From Phytoseiulus persimilis (lineage: Eukaryota > Arthropoda > Arachnida > Mesostigmata > Phytoseiidae), in NCBI GenBank assembly GCA_037576195.1, contig CM075102.1, forward strand, positions 13,822,745 to 13,886,744: DNA of 64,000 bases, in the 5' to 3' direction. Below the pieces are notes generated by a model. The model saw only the letters and a list, made by a program, of their open reading frames with translations. It was not told where the DNA came from and made no database searches. Numbering within the stretch: the stretch's first letter is position 1; every line of letters starts with the position of its first letter. Made by a program: the position numbers and the translations under genes. This document shows, piece by piece, positions 1 through 11,300 of the stretch.

Positions 1-1364
1 GAAGGTCCGCGCTCTGGAACCTCCGGAGTATAAATCATGTGTTCGGATCTGATCCTTACTATATATAGTCGGCTTAGTCTGTCAGTTTGTCCGCACTTTT
101 TCTGGAAGATATGGGGATGATTCCGGAACCGATCTGACCATACTTTTCAAAACTATAATGCTGACCCAGTGAAGGGAGAGAAAAGTGTCCCGACGGCAGG
201 AGGCGCTGTCCAACCGCGCGCAGCGCGGCCGACTCCTGTCGGCGAAAAGCCGGCTGACTAGGGATAGAAATCGATGTGCGCCACCGTAATCAGAGACTGA
301 AAGTCTGCATCAAAAGGTTGGGAGTTATTCCGAGGTTCTCATTGCCATGTTCTTCCCTGCCAAACTTCATCCGCCTAGTACCCACTCTACTCGGGGTGCT
401 CTTTTTTTTGAAGCGGATATATGCAAGCATCGATAAGCTCGGAGGTCTTCGGGTACTCTGTTAGCAGCGACTCTTGCTAAGAGAAAATGCAGAGGAGTGG
501 GGGGAAATATTCCGAACATGTCGTTGTATGGGATTGCGATCCTGGTTCACCGGAAACGGATTACCGAAATCGAATGATTTGAGAACCTAAGTACTATAAA
601 TCTCCTCTTCCCGATTCCGAATCGTTAGTTGCTGATAGGGGAGTGAATTTCTGCATAGCCTTTCTCATCCCTGGTGTGGTGTGCTTCGTCTGATGAGGTG
701 GTGGAAAGATCGAACCACAGATCCACATCACTGATGATCGAGTTTCCTGGGAATAGACATTCTCTCTGGACATCTCAAGGTCTACGAGCTGATTCTCTCG
801 CAAATCGGAATCCGTTTTTCTCACACTTCCGAGAACAGGGAGAAACTCAATTCATTTGAGGGACCACGTTCCAAACCAGGTTTGTCCACTGTCAAAGTTG
901 AGTAGGTTGAATCCACCGTTTTCTCCTGAGTTGGGCAGCTGGAATCGGGAATTCCCATGAAGAGTATGGGGACTGCGCGATTCCGACCCCAATTCTGTTG
1001 GGGCCGAAACTACACCAGAATCAAGAGCAGTGATCTGCATTCGATGGGATCGAGATTCCCCTCGACTACGCTGGAGCAACTGCACTCTCCACTCACTGCA
1101 TGAAAACCAGCCTAGAATGAGTTGAATCGAATCATTCTGCCGCTTGACAACAAGCTGATCCTGCTCGGGGAGCGCACGCACATGGAGCTTATCGTAGCCT
1201 TCCACTCCAATGTACGGAAAAACGGTCTGTCACAGCCTCGCTTGCTGGAACCAAGTGCGTCATCACTGCTCGCTGGGTGGAGGGGACGGTGGTGGATGCG
1301 TTTCCCTCCACGGAAAACTTCGCAGCAAGTTTCGCAAATAGAAAATTCGGGAGCACAACATCGT
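1..1364. other. Leading stretch with no recognisable gene
   Basis: Short frames are open on both strands, but none has a recognisable motif, a convincing splice frame or a family resemblance. Nothing else is seen here apart from ordinary mixed-composition sequence. A gene ending to the left of the window could have UTR here, but there is no evidence for it. Confidence 0.5.
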
Positions 1365-1650
1365 TCCAGACAGATGGGGTGCGAGAGCGGTCGTGTTTGG
1401 CTGGTGTCCCTCCTGCTCCACACGGAGAAACGAAGGACGGGTGTCCCATTCTCTCGGGTGGCTGCTTGGTGCACTTGGAGCGAAAGTTTTCGACGGTCTG
1501 TCCAGAGGTCCTCCTTCGCTCTTCAACGCGCTCCGTGGGAGGATAGCGAGCGGGTTCCCACTCTTTTTGTCCCTCTCGCGCGGCCGCCAACGGACGGCCG
1601 AGCATTGGCCTCCAGAACCCCGAGCCTTTCGCTTTCCTCACGTTGCACGT
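1365..1650. repeat. Dispersed repeat, copy A
   Basis: This segment is closely matched, in the same orientation, by about 3003-3335. Shared blocks in the same order include a GCGAGAGCGG-containing start, GTGTCCCTCCTGCTCCAC, GAGAAACGAAGGACGGGTG, CTTGGTGCACTTGGAGCGAAAG and GTCCTCCTTCGCTCTTCAAC. The match continues at lower identity through a GCGCGGCC block and ends near a CTCTCGCTTTC-like block. Neither copy carries a recognisable protein or terminal inverted repeats. It could be a solo LTR or MITE-type element, or a local duplication. Confidence 0.75.
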
Positions 1651-3002
1651 GCCTGGAGAACGCCAACCTGTGGCATGGGGCGTTGCTCATACCGATACCT
1701 GCGATGAACGCGCTCCCCGAGCCGTGTTCAGAATTCAAGAAAGAAATTATTCGATAGAATATCCTGACCATTCTCCAGGGAACTGGTAGCACAATCAACC
1801 AACTCGGTCATGCGATACTCAATGCAGCCACCAGAGAATGGGTGAGCGTTTCGAATCGAAAGATACCCCATGACAGGAAAAAGTTGATTCGTCAACCGGT
1901 GTTTTGCTTTCGATCCACCCACGTAGGTCGCTGCAGATCCCTCCGCCATAACAGAGCATCTGTCCGACAGCTATCCAACGCAACGAGTGCCGTTTGGAAT
2001 CGCATCTCCAGATCCACCCCCAAATGGATATAGTGGAGGCTAGTGGCCCGCTCCATTCCGAGCACAGAGGAGCGAATTGTGGAACTCTCGTCTAGTCGAG
2101 TTCTCGGTCCGGAGGGAATAAGGTCGCGTTTCAAATGATCATTCACGAGGGAAGCGAAGCATAACTTCGAGGAGATCTGGTGGAGAAGAAGTCGAGAGAG
2201 AACGGATCTGGATTTCGCGTTCCAGCCGCTGATGTCGACGTGCTCGTATCCATGAGGAACTCCTCATAGACAGGCCAAGGAAGGAATCAGGAGGCAGTAC
2301 CCTCGCTTGAGCTACATCATTCAAGAGCTCCGGCATAGAGTCGACAAAACTCTAACCGACAACCCGTTTCGAGACTGATTCAGTTCATCCCAATTCTCCG
2401 CGTCCGGGTCTGCGCAAACAACTTTAGATCCATTGGGAACTGACTGGGACGAATTTAGGCGGTGATGGGAATGGCTGCGCGGTGCGCACGAAACTCCGGC
2501 GGCTCGCTTCGGAACGAGGCCTCCGGAATGTGAGAGATTCGAGGTCTGAAGTGCCGTGATCCCTATTCCCGGAATTTTCCCGAGGGACCACTGCCCGTCC
2601 GGGCGAGTTACGGGTCTCGTGGACTCGCATGGCTTACCTGCCTGATCCGAACAAGTGTCGCCATCTGAATGTTTAGACGGAGTGAATTTTCTGGTCGGTG
2701 ATAAATTTCTACGGAGTATCATTTCCCAGGCGAATCGTTGCGGAGGGCACGAAGTTGCGGAACATTACTTTCGAACGGATTTCCGGGAGGATATTGCGGA
2801 CTGTTCGAGGGTGCCGTGGAGAAATGGATCCGAAGGTTTTGGAGACTCTCTTCGTTAGAATAGCGGATCGAAGCATGGCATGTGTTTACCACCATCGGCC
2901 AACGAGGGTCCGCGTGTCCATGATCAGAGAGAACAGCTCTACGTCGCCGCAGTCCTCCATCGGATCAAAGTTTTCAATGAGACCAGGGCTCGGAATGGTC
3001 TT
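1651..3002. other. Spacer between the two repeat copies, no gene seen
   Basis: No protein family, RNA gene or internal transposon domain is recognisable here. If the flanking repeats were ends of one element, this would be its interior, but no reverse transcriptase, integrase or transposase motif is visible in any frame. Confidence 0.4.
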
Positions 3003-3335
3003 CCAGGGAAACGGGTTGCGAGAGCGGTGGTAGGTGTTTGGTGTCCCTCCTGCTCCACAAAGAGAAACGAAGGACGGGTGCCCCATTCTCTCGGTCGGTT
3101 GGTTGGCCGCTTGGTGCACTTGGAGCGAAAGTTGTCGACTTGAGGGGTCCTCCTTCGCTCTTCAACGTCGCTCGCTCGCTCGCGCGCTGGGCGAACGGAA
3201 GCCACGCGAGCAGCAAGCAGGTCGACTCGCTCACGGTCCCCCCACTCTTTCTGCCTTTTTGGCGCGGCCAGCTGACCGAATAACATTGGCGGCCAGCCTC
3301 CGTTCCTCTCGCTTTCTCCGTGCGCTCTGCGATGC
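3003..3335. repeat. Dispersed repeat, copy B
   Basis: Second copy of the repeat seen at about 1365-1650, in direct orientation about 1.64 kb downstream. It carries roughly 50-60 extra bases in the middle, around 3165-3230, rich in GCTCGCTCG-type repeats. Divergence is substitutions plus small indels, so the duplication is not very recent. Confidence 0.75.
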
Positions 3336-5024
3336 ACGCGAACGCCGTCGAGGACAAAAGAACGTTGCACCCTCTCGCAATGAGTTGCTCCGTTCCGTAA
3401 ATGCTTCAGCACTGATACTGTGGCCGGAGCAACTTTACCATAAAACTATTCGGGTTTCGATGTCTGGCGATGGATTCGCCGTTCGATTGATCGGTTGTGA
3501 GGGGGGATTTTGAAACTTCCCTCAATGATTAGAGAAGGAGGCACTCCTTGTCTGTCGTTGACTGAGTGGGAACCAACTTTGAAGAGTCGGCCGTACTCGT
3601 GATTCGAACCGACGGCCTCAAAGCTATGAATGAGTAATTGCACGGGTCTCCTAACACGTCTTGGAGCACCAAGTCGGACGCACAAAGTGATCTGCATCTC
3701 ATGTGCGACACACCGTGCACCCGACGTTACGTTGGATCCTTCAAAGAGGCTCGCGACAATATCCGTCAAATGAGTCCAATTAGTCGATCAACTGATTGCT
3801 TCACCCGATTAGTTCAATGGAAAATGGATGTTCGGCCGCCGTGGGAACTAAAACAGTTTGGAAGCGTGCACGCAGCGCGAGGAATTTATTCCGACAGATC
3901 CTGTGGTAGACTGTTAGGTAGAGGGTGAGACCAGTAGAGACGAAAAAAAATGCCTTTCTCGCCGCTGGCCTGAGCCCGCTTGCTGCTGCTGCTCTCACGA
4001 TGGTATCCAGCCAGCAGGCCGGCAATGGCTCGAAGCGAGAGCACAGAGTCTCCACTCGTTCGCTCCAGGATACGAAGGAACTTGGTCCCCTCCTTTCGGC
4101 ACTTCTAACCTTGCGCTTCCTCGTCCGCCCTTGTCGTCGAGGTTGTGGCTGTCGCTGTGGTCAGCTCTGCAGTTCCCCCTTCCAGAGGAAATCATTCTCA
4201 TGCGACCCCGCCCGAGTCCTTCGTCGTCAACCCAAGCCCCTCGATAAAGCATCAGATCAGCCGCTCGTTCCCTGGATGACAACTCGCAGCATGAAACACG
4301 ACCGTGTCCCCTGTGTTCTCGCTCAGATGGTAGCCTGAATTACCATCGTTGAAAAGGCTGGAGCGTTGGAGAAATCATCAAGCACGGAAGTGCACGACGC
4401 AACGCATCGCACGTGGCCGTCGTACCACGTGGCCCTCGTGGCGGCTCGGCCTCCGGCACTTTCGCTTTATGCCGCTTACGGGAAGAAACGAAGGGTGTTC
4501 TGATGACCCGGCGGCCGAGCCGTCGTTCTGAGCCCAACGGACGATCTCCTGCTCCTGAGACGAAAGAGCCTGAGCCCGAGACTCGCTATCGTCACTCAGC
4601 CTCCACGAGTCGATCGGCTCCCCGGCAGCGCCTCGGAGCGAAAGTGATGCACCCGGTGGATACCAGAACACACACCGATATTGAATGAATAGTTTTTCTC
4701 CCCGGCTTCGCAGGAGATGCTTCTCGGTTGGTAGGCCTCCCGTATTTCTGGAACGGTCCACAGGAGCTAACATGGAGCATCGCAACTAGGCCCGGCTCCA
4801 AAAAGGAGGCCTTGAGGCTTCAATGGACTCGATTCTGGCGACTGCGACTTGAAACAGCGTCACTGCTTTGTTTTCCGCTCCGCACATCACCAGAAGAGAA
4901 GAACGAGGATCACGATAGCGAGATATACTCAGTTTGATGTTATATTAAGATTTCGAAGCGCGTCAGCATGTCGTCTGATCTTTAAAATCACCACTAGCCT
5001 ATGCGTCATAACAAGGCCGGCAAC
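3336..5024. other. Downstream flank of KIFBP, no gene recognised
   Basis: This lies just 3' of the minus-strand KIFBP stop codon, so its upper part should carry the KIFBP 3' UTR. I see no clear AATAAA on the minus strand within the first few hundred bases. Open frames around 3925-4800 on both strands overlap one another and show no family features. Confidence 0.4.
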
Positions 5025-5153
5025 TCAGTATACGGTGCTGCTGATGACGTTCTGGATAGTCTGTGGCAGCAGCTCCATCAGTTCACGCATCACTTCCAGT
5101 TCCCCTTCGATGAACTTCGCGTGCTCCGGGTATTTCTTGATATACGAGTCCAC
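5025..5153 (-). CDS. KIFBP: KIFBP exon 12 (stop codon)
   Basis: Encodes 42 codons and TGA. VDSYIKKYPEHAKFIEGELE and LMELLP match the family C-terminal helix pair. Acceptor gttccag. Confidence 0.95.
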   Translation of the reverse strand: MDSYIKKYPEHAKFIEGELEVMRELMELLPQTIQNVISSTVY

Positions 5154-8100
5154 CTGGAACCGATTTAGTGGAATCTTGTTAGTTATTCGTTCGGCTCCCC
5201 ACTCCTATTTCCAGGATTGGGGTTTTGGTGCCTCCCGTGTTCGATCGAGGATGCTGTCCGTGGGGTCCAAACTCACGTAGTCATAGTGCTTTTTGCTCTT
5301 CTCGAGGTTCTCCAGTTGCTCGCGAGGGTGGCCAACGATGAACTTTGATTCAAGCCTGCCGATAGAGAAAGTGGCTACCAATGCGGGCCTGACGTATGAG
5401 TCCTCGTACTTAGCGATTTTATCTGCTCCTGCGCTGTCTTTCACCACGAAGGTCTCGATGAGATTCAAGAACTGCTTATAGTGGCTGGAACGAGAACGAT
5501 CCACGGTAAGGAACCTGTGGGACACTGACTTATAAAACTGTTCGGATCACGCGGGGGTCGAGACCTTCGTATCCAAAGCTTCGAGTTAGAGAGACAGAGC
5601 ATCGATGTGAGAAACGGCACACAAGGCATCATTTTCCCTCAGAAACCCTTGCAACAACAAGTTGATCACTCACAAGATAGCTTTCCTCGTGAGCAGATTG
5701 ATTTTGTTCACTGGACCATCTGTTGGTTTGAGCATCCCCTTCGGCAGACAGGCATACTTCAGCTCCATCATTTCTGTGTAAACCTGAAACCAGCATATGA
5801 TAGCTGAGAGGGAAACGGGCGGAATTTCCAGACTGTGAGGGAGTCTCCAAATTTCAGACGACCGGAGAGTTCACCATGAATCACCCTGGACTCGAATATC
5901 TCAGAAGAGAACGACTCATGCTGAGAGCTCTGTGGAGAGTAAGAGCAAATTTTCGCTTCGTACCTCAGCCAGCTCGAAGTGGAGTTGCTGGAGCTCCCCC
6001 GAGTAATATTTTGGGTTCAATATTTTCACCATTTCCTCGAGAAGATCTATACGCCTGGAAATCGCAGAACATGATCTCGGGAAACATCTATGAGAACAAC
6101 GCTCAACACAACTTAATCAAAGGATATCTGATCTGAACATGACTCGAAATGCGACAGCAAGATGGCTTCTTGCGACGCAGAAATAACAGTGCCTTCGGCG
6201 ATTGAGCCAACCTTTTGTGCATTTTGCACCTCCGATCGGTTTGCGTCTCAAAAACCGCGAGATCTCTGTAGAGCTTCGACGAGTCTTGAGCGATGAGCAC
6301 GTAGTCTGATGCGCGATCCTGCAAACTGTAATATGAAGTCGCCTCGGTGACTTTTCGTTGACCTTCGAGGAACACCTGGAACAAGGAATCGTTAATATCC
6401 GAATTTTCCCTCGGAGCACCAGTCCCGCATGGGCACATCGAAGATCAGGAAGCGAATTCCCGAAAAGTTCCAGAATTTCCCGGGAGAAGATAATTCGATG
6501 AGTATGCATTGATGAGGATTCTTCTTGTTCGTACTTGTCGAGCTTCGTCGAAAGTCTTCACGACGTTGTTCTTGAGCTGACTTTCAATCTGCTCCACTTC
6601 TTCATGATCTATCATCTTAACGGGTATCGATTGTGTGGGCGGATACTCCGCGGTTTTGCCATCGTCCAGCTTATTCTTCAAATCCTGAAAGTATTTCCAG
6701 AACTCCGCGGTTTATCAGCTGCAAAGCCGCTAGCACAATGCGAGTACCTCGCATGCTTTTCAGAGAACATCCACGGGGGTCCTGGCTCTTGGTTTGCCGC
6801 CCCCATCCTCCCTGACTATCTTAACCGCTCGAAACGCAACACAATAGATTTTCAAATGATTTGATGGTTGGTTGAGGAGTTATCGAACCTTCGAAGTTTC
6901 CAAGAGGACGACACAATATTTTATCCAGCAGCGGGCAACATCGGCGCTCCTCCACTGGAAACGTTCCGCATCTTCGGGCGATATCTCGGATTTGGTCGTA
7001 CGCAGCATGTGCTCCGAGCAGGCGAGCAGGTGCAGAGCCAAGCTGAAGTTGTCCCTGTGGAAAGTCCGGATTACTTGTGCGACTTGTACTCGTGAGGATC
7101 AGAAGAAGCGCAGCCACACCTGATGGGCTCCTCGGCGATCCATTCGACGTTTCACTCACCTGTACAAGAAAAACTGACTCAACGTCGCAGCGCTCACCGC
7201 CCAGTCAACAGGATCGAAAAAAGATAGGAACTCGCGATTTTTCAACTGTTTCTTCAGAGTCAGGTGGCAATAGATCGCAGATCTTTCCGAATCGTCCAGG
7301 TGCTGATAGCATTGTGCCATGTAGTACTTGGTTTTCGTTCCTAGTCGGAATTAGACTCGTTAAATGCTGCTCGTCGTTCGTCTCAGACACACATCCAGCG
7401 CTTCCGGGAGTTAATTCCTCCATTGCGACCAGTAGCGTCCAATGCTCACCTTCCTCTTCGATCAGAATCGAATACTTAGAGAGACGGGGGATTTTCTCCT
7501 TGCATCCCAAGAGGTACTCCAAATGATGCTCTTCCGCGTCGAGCGCCTCAGGGGTGCTCCACTTGTCCGTCAGCGCGCTGTACAGGTTTTCTGCTTTCTT
7601 CAGTTTTTCCAGCGCTTCTTCCAGCTGGTTTCTGCAACGAGAGAACGAACCTGAGCCGAAGGAATGGTCGGCAAGAGCGCGTTCCCAGGAGTTCAATGTT
7701 TCATCGGGGCGCCACAGAGACGGACATAGTACCTCGTCGAGTCTATGATGGCGAGCTGGTTGAGAATCGCGAGCTGAAGTATGTCACGCTGCAACGTGAC
7801 TTCCGACGGGATGGTGGGAAGAGCATCGAGAGCATCCTTCATTAACCTCTGCCCTCCTCCAGCTTCTTCGGTGGCTGCCTCGATTAAACCTGGGGAGAAG
7901 AAGAGCGGCTGATGAGTGAACTCATGGGATTTGACCCACGTTGTTTCACCAGAATACACCGGGATTCAATGACCGCGAGAATATCGAGTTTCGGCCCGAT
8001 GATGGATTGATACTGACTCCTCCGAAAATCATCACCGGTTCTTACCCATTTCATAGAGGATGTGAGCGTGAGCCAAGACGGCAGACTCACTCTTGTCCCC

Positions 8101-8358
8101 TCGATTCTTGAGATTCTTCAATGCGTTCGAGAAATACTCACTGGCCTTATACAAACTCTTGAAGGGCTCAGTGGGTTTGTCGGACTTATGCTCCTCGAGA
8201 CAAGTCAGCGCCTGTTGGGTCGAGATTTGAGTCAAAACGCGATCTGTCACCTCGACTCGGTGGAGCCCGCCTACGATTATGATCACAGACCCGTCGGAAT
8301 TCGGAGTCCAGCGACAACTAACCTTTTGGAACAGGTCCTGGATTCCCTTCTCCGCCAT
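5025..8358 (-). CDS. KIFBP: KIF-binding protein (KIF1-binding protein family), 12 exons
   Basis: Full gene for KIFBP, a cytoplasmic helical (TPR-like) protein that in vertebrates binds kinesin motor domains, blocks microtubule attachment and affects axon growth. Exons: 8323-8358, 8046-8250, 7733-7889, 7450-7631, 7160-7340, 6889-7054, 6535-6684, 6212-6375, 5964-6054, 5674-5783, 5277-5484 and 5025-5153. Every junction is GT-AG and phase-compatible, and the total is 592 codons plus stop (human 621). Family signatures seen: YYMAQCYQHL, WAVSAATLSQF, VARCWIKYC, VFETQTDRRCKMHKRR, LNPKYY, MMELKYA, VRPALVATFSIGRL, ENLEKSKKHY and a final ELMELLP. The start is the first ATG in frame. The exon 1/2 junction is the least certain. 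Identification is by remembered similarity to the family. Confidence 0.95.
5277..5484 (-). CDS. KIFBP: KIFBP exon 11
   Basis: Encodes HYKQFLNLIETF, then VRPALVATFSIGRLESKFI and ENLEKSKKHYDY. Acceptor ctcgttccag; donor TAC|gtgagt. Confidence 0.95.
5674..5783 (-). CDS. KIFBP: KIFBP exon 10
   Basis: Encodes VYTEMMELKYACLPKGM and KINLLTRKAI. Acceptor ctggtttcag; donor TCTT|gtgagt. Confidence 0.93.
5964..6054 (-). CDS. KIFBP: KIFBP exon 9
   Basis: Encodes RIDLLEEMVKILNPKYY and a helix ending ELAE. Acceptor gatttccag; donor TGAG|gtacga. Confidence 0.93.
6212..6375 (-). CDS. KIFBP: KIFBP exon 8
   Basis: Encodes VFLEGQRKVTEATSYY through VFETQTDRRCKMHK, which matches the most conserved family motif. 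Acceptor ttgttccag; donor AAAAG|gttggc. Confidence 0.95.
6535..6684 (-). CDS. KIFBP: KIFBP exon 7
   Basis: Exactly 50 codons, beginning DLKNKLDDGK and ending KTFDEARQ. Acceptor tactttcag and donor CAA|gtacga keep phase 0 on both sides. Confidence 0.9.
6889..7054 (-). CDS. KIFBP: KIFBP exon 6
   Basis: Encodes LALHLLACSEHML and DVARCWIKYCVVLLE. Acceptor tccacag; donor AAG|gttcga, a weak site after the GT. Confidence 0.9.
7160..7340 (-). CDS. KIFBP: KIFBP exon 5
   Basis: Encodes TKTKYYMAQCYQHL through YCHLTLKKQL to WAVSAATLSQFFLY, a diagnostic core of the family. Donor TACAG|gtgagt; acceptor attccgactag. Confidence 0.95.
7450..7631 (-). CDS. KIFBP: KIFBP exon 4
   Basis: Acceptor ctctcgttgcag and donor GAAG|gtgagc. 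Encodes NQLEEALEKLKKAENLYSAL, equivalent to the family helix with ALYNQYMKE. Confidence 0.9.
7733..7889 (-). CDS. KIFBP: KIFBP exon 3
   Basis: Acceptor cttctccccag|GT and donor ACGAG|gtacta. Encodes a helical stretch ending LAIIDSTR, aligning with the family segment before the EALY helix. Confidence 0.85.
8046..8250 (-). CDS. KIFBP: KIFBP exon 2
   Basis: Encodes a segment with PFKSLYKASEYF and HAHILYEMG. The donor is ATGG|gtaaga. The acceptor is uncertain: an AG before 8250 keeps phase 0 with exon 1, whereas the more intron-like cgtag at 8271 would shift the frame. The intron would be only about 50-72 nt. Confidence 0.75.
8323..8358 (-). CDS. KIFBP: KIFBP exon 1 (start codon)
   Basis: Encodes MAEKGIQDLFQK, matching the family N-terminus of the form EKFQ. 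The donor is AAAAG|gttagt. No other ATG lies in this frame just upstream. Confidence 0.75.
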
Positions 8359-11300
8359 CGTGGGTTCCTCTTGTGTTTCAGCGCGCTTGAACAAGCGAGT
8401 TCTGGGGAAGGAGCGGCTAATCAGACATCATGTGACATCTGAAGTCACTGATACAGGAACAGCTCGTTGGAACAACAGTCCACCATCCTCTCTCCCGAGA
8501 ACAAGGAAGAGGTAGGGTAAACTTTGGAATCGTGTAGAGTACGAAATGAGATTTCCGTATGACCACCGACAATCCACGAGAGGGCTATCGCAGGCTACCG
8601 CAGAAGAGCGTGAACACTCCCGGTTACCACATGGTTACCACGCAATATGAACCCCTCACGTTGGTAGTCCGCGACAGGCGCGACCTTCCTTCAGCCGGGA
8701 CTTCAGCCTAGACTCACCCCATCTTCCTAAGCCAGTCCGATCTGAGTACACCCAGTTTCCTGCTGAGCCTGGCCATGCTAATGCTACGTTTGACTCCTAC
8801 CCGTCGAACTGCTCTGTCATTACCACAGACCGTCGAGAACGTTAGTGAGACAGAACCTTCGCAATCCGAATTTGTTGCGCAGCTCAATTTTCGCCCGTCT
8901 CCGTTCCAGACTGTTTCCGATGACACACGAACGACATGTATTCGCCAATATCTCAGAAGATCACTCTCATAAAACAATTTCGCTCGAGAGAAGGGCGTGA
9001 CTGAAGCCTCGGGACTTCGTCCATCGCGAGAACAAAATTCAGATGAGAGCTTAGCGGCAACAGTATAACTCGCGCCACGTGCGTCTTGCACTTCCCGATT
9101 GACGGACTGGCAGTATCAGAACAAGAACGATCTGAACAAGAGCTCTCTGGTCGGGAAACTCCACTGGCTGTGCACCGGACTTCTCTTCTCAGTAGCAGAG
9201 CATAGCAGCTACAAAAATGGAGTTCCGGCTCTCGGCCCGCTCTCCGGAAGCGATCGGCCGGTGCCCTGATCTCACGGAGGAGATCCGCGAGAGGGCTCTT
9301 GCTGGAAAGAGATTCTTCGAGAAACCAAAGTCTGGAGAAGCCTTGCACCGATTGGCTGAACAGATATTTATTTCATAGTATCTTTACAGTTTGAACAGCC
9401 AGTTCCTTGGAGTGGAACAGCACTCCAACGAAGGTCGGCGCGAAAGTTCAGCTTGAGACTCGACTCTAGCAACTCTACACTTCGGTCAACGATGACGGAG
9501 ATTTTCCCGGTAGGAAGAACGATGGATAAATTGCGGAGAGATTCTGCGATAGACTCCGAGAGTCATGATGGACGTCATGCGTTGCAGAGGGTTAAACGAC
9601 TACCGCAGTGTGCTTCTCGAAAGAGAAGTGAACTAAACTAACAATTACCGACGAGCTGACTTACAGCAGATGATCGGGAAAACTCGTCGGAGGAGCTCTC
9701 TTCAAATATTGCTCTCTCTACTCTAGAGCGGCTGCTCGAGTGCTCGATGTCGATACGGACCGCTTTGAGGCCTGCCGTGGGATGACTCTACCGCCAAATT
9801 TCGAAATTTCCTAGTCAAGTGGACTCGAGCACTCTCGATAGAATTTAAGAGATGCCCTATCGAGGCGAACATGCTAACCCTAGCGCCTGGCAAGAGTTCC
9901 TAAAATTCACCCAGATCGAGCGAACGAAATCTCGGAAGGATCTCACGGGAAGCCGCTGAGTCTGCAGCTCCACAAGCGGATAACGCCCGATATTTTCTTC
10001 CGGAACTCAAACGCCAGATTCTCGAAGACTAGAAGAATCGGGATCTTGTATTTACGCGTTCCACGTTTCTGCAGCGGCTCGTCGAAGGCCCACGAACACC
10101 GCCAACCGTGGAACTCGTCTGTCTCCAAGACGGAAACCAGAAAATAGAAGAAGCGTTCTCCGAGCGGCCTCCTGCAGCCCTGGTCCAGATCTCGAGACCG
10201 CTCTTGTGGTCAGGCACCGATTCAGTGACCCTTCATTACACCCCGTCAGTAATCTCAAAGAAATGGGGCTTATTGAAAATTTGAGAGGATCTCGAGAGGA
10301 GCGAAATTTCAGTTCATTACTCGTGGGTACCTGGGTATGCGCTTGTTCGCTGGCGAGGAATCTTACCCATAGCTTATGGGAATGCACATGTCGCCCTTAG
10401 TATTACGACTTGGTCTCCGACCCGTCTGATCTTTAGTCTGATGGACATCAACGCCGGAATCGGATCCATGCGCAATGGATGCGCGAACAGAATATTAGGA
10501 GCGAATATTGGAACTCAGCGAATGTGTGGGTGGTCGTGTGACTGACGGGTACTTTCTCCTTCGCTCTTCTGTTTCCACGCTTTCGGTCACCGATCGCTAC
10601 AGTACTCGAGTGAAGACAATACAGCCATTTGTTACGTAATGTCACGATAAATTATAGCTGCGAGCCCATTCAAAGGTTCAGAAGCCCGGGTCCAGGATGC
10701 TAAAAAGACTGTGGAACGTCGGTAGGTTTCTGACGGCCACGGGTGGCTTCCACTCTGCCGCTCTCAGCATTCTCGGTCATACATGTCCGAACGTCAGGTC
10801 GACGCTGAACGCTGCTCGAACCCCCGAACGACACAGCGTGGGCCATCGCAGCAACAGGAAAGCTCGCCTCGGTCGAAGCCCGCTGGCCACTCACCCCCGT
10901 CACTGGTCTCTTTCTATTGTGGGGCGTTGAGACACTGTCAAATCACGGATAGCACCCACTTTAGGGCGTTTGGTACCGGACATCGCTCAGAGAAGCTCGA
11001 TTTCCGATTGGGAAGCGATCATATGATGAAGGCCAGAGCTTCCGAAGGAGTTCACCTGTCTGAACGTGTCACCGTTCTGTCGGAGTTGGCAAGTTAAATA
11101 GAAATGAAACGGCCGGGACCCTCCCGTATGCAACCCCCAAGCTGGACACTGAATCTACCGAGCCGCTTTCCTCGTCCTCAGTGCTCAGGTAGGGGCGATT
11201 CTGCGCCGGAAGTTCAAGGGACCCGATGAAGTTTTTAGATGAACTGATCATGTGATGGCTATTCAGACATCACCGACCGCGAAGAACTTAAGGATGATGT

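Noticed and set aside
3590-3660. tRNA-like B box on the minus strand (GGTTCGAATC)
   Set aside because: No paired T-stem, anticodon arm or acceptor stem can be folded around it.
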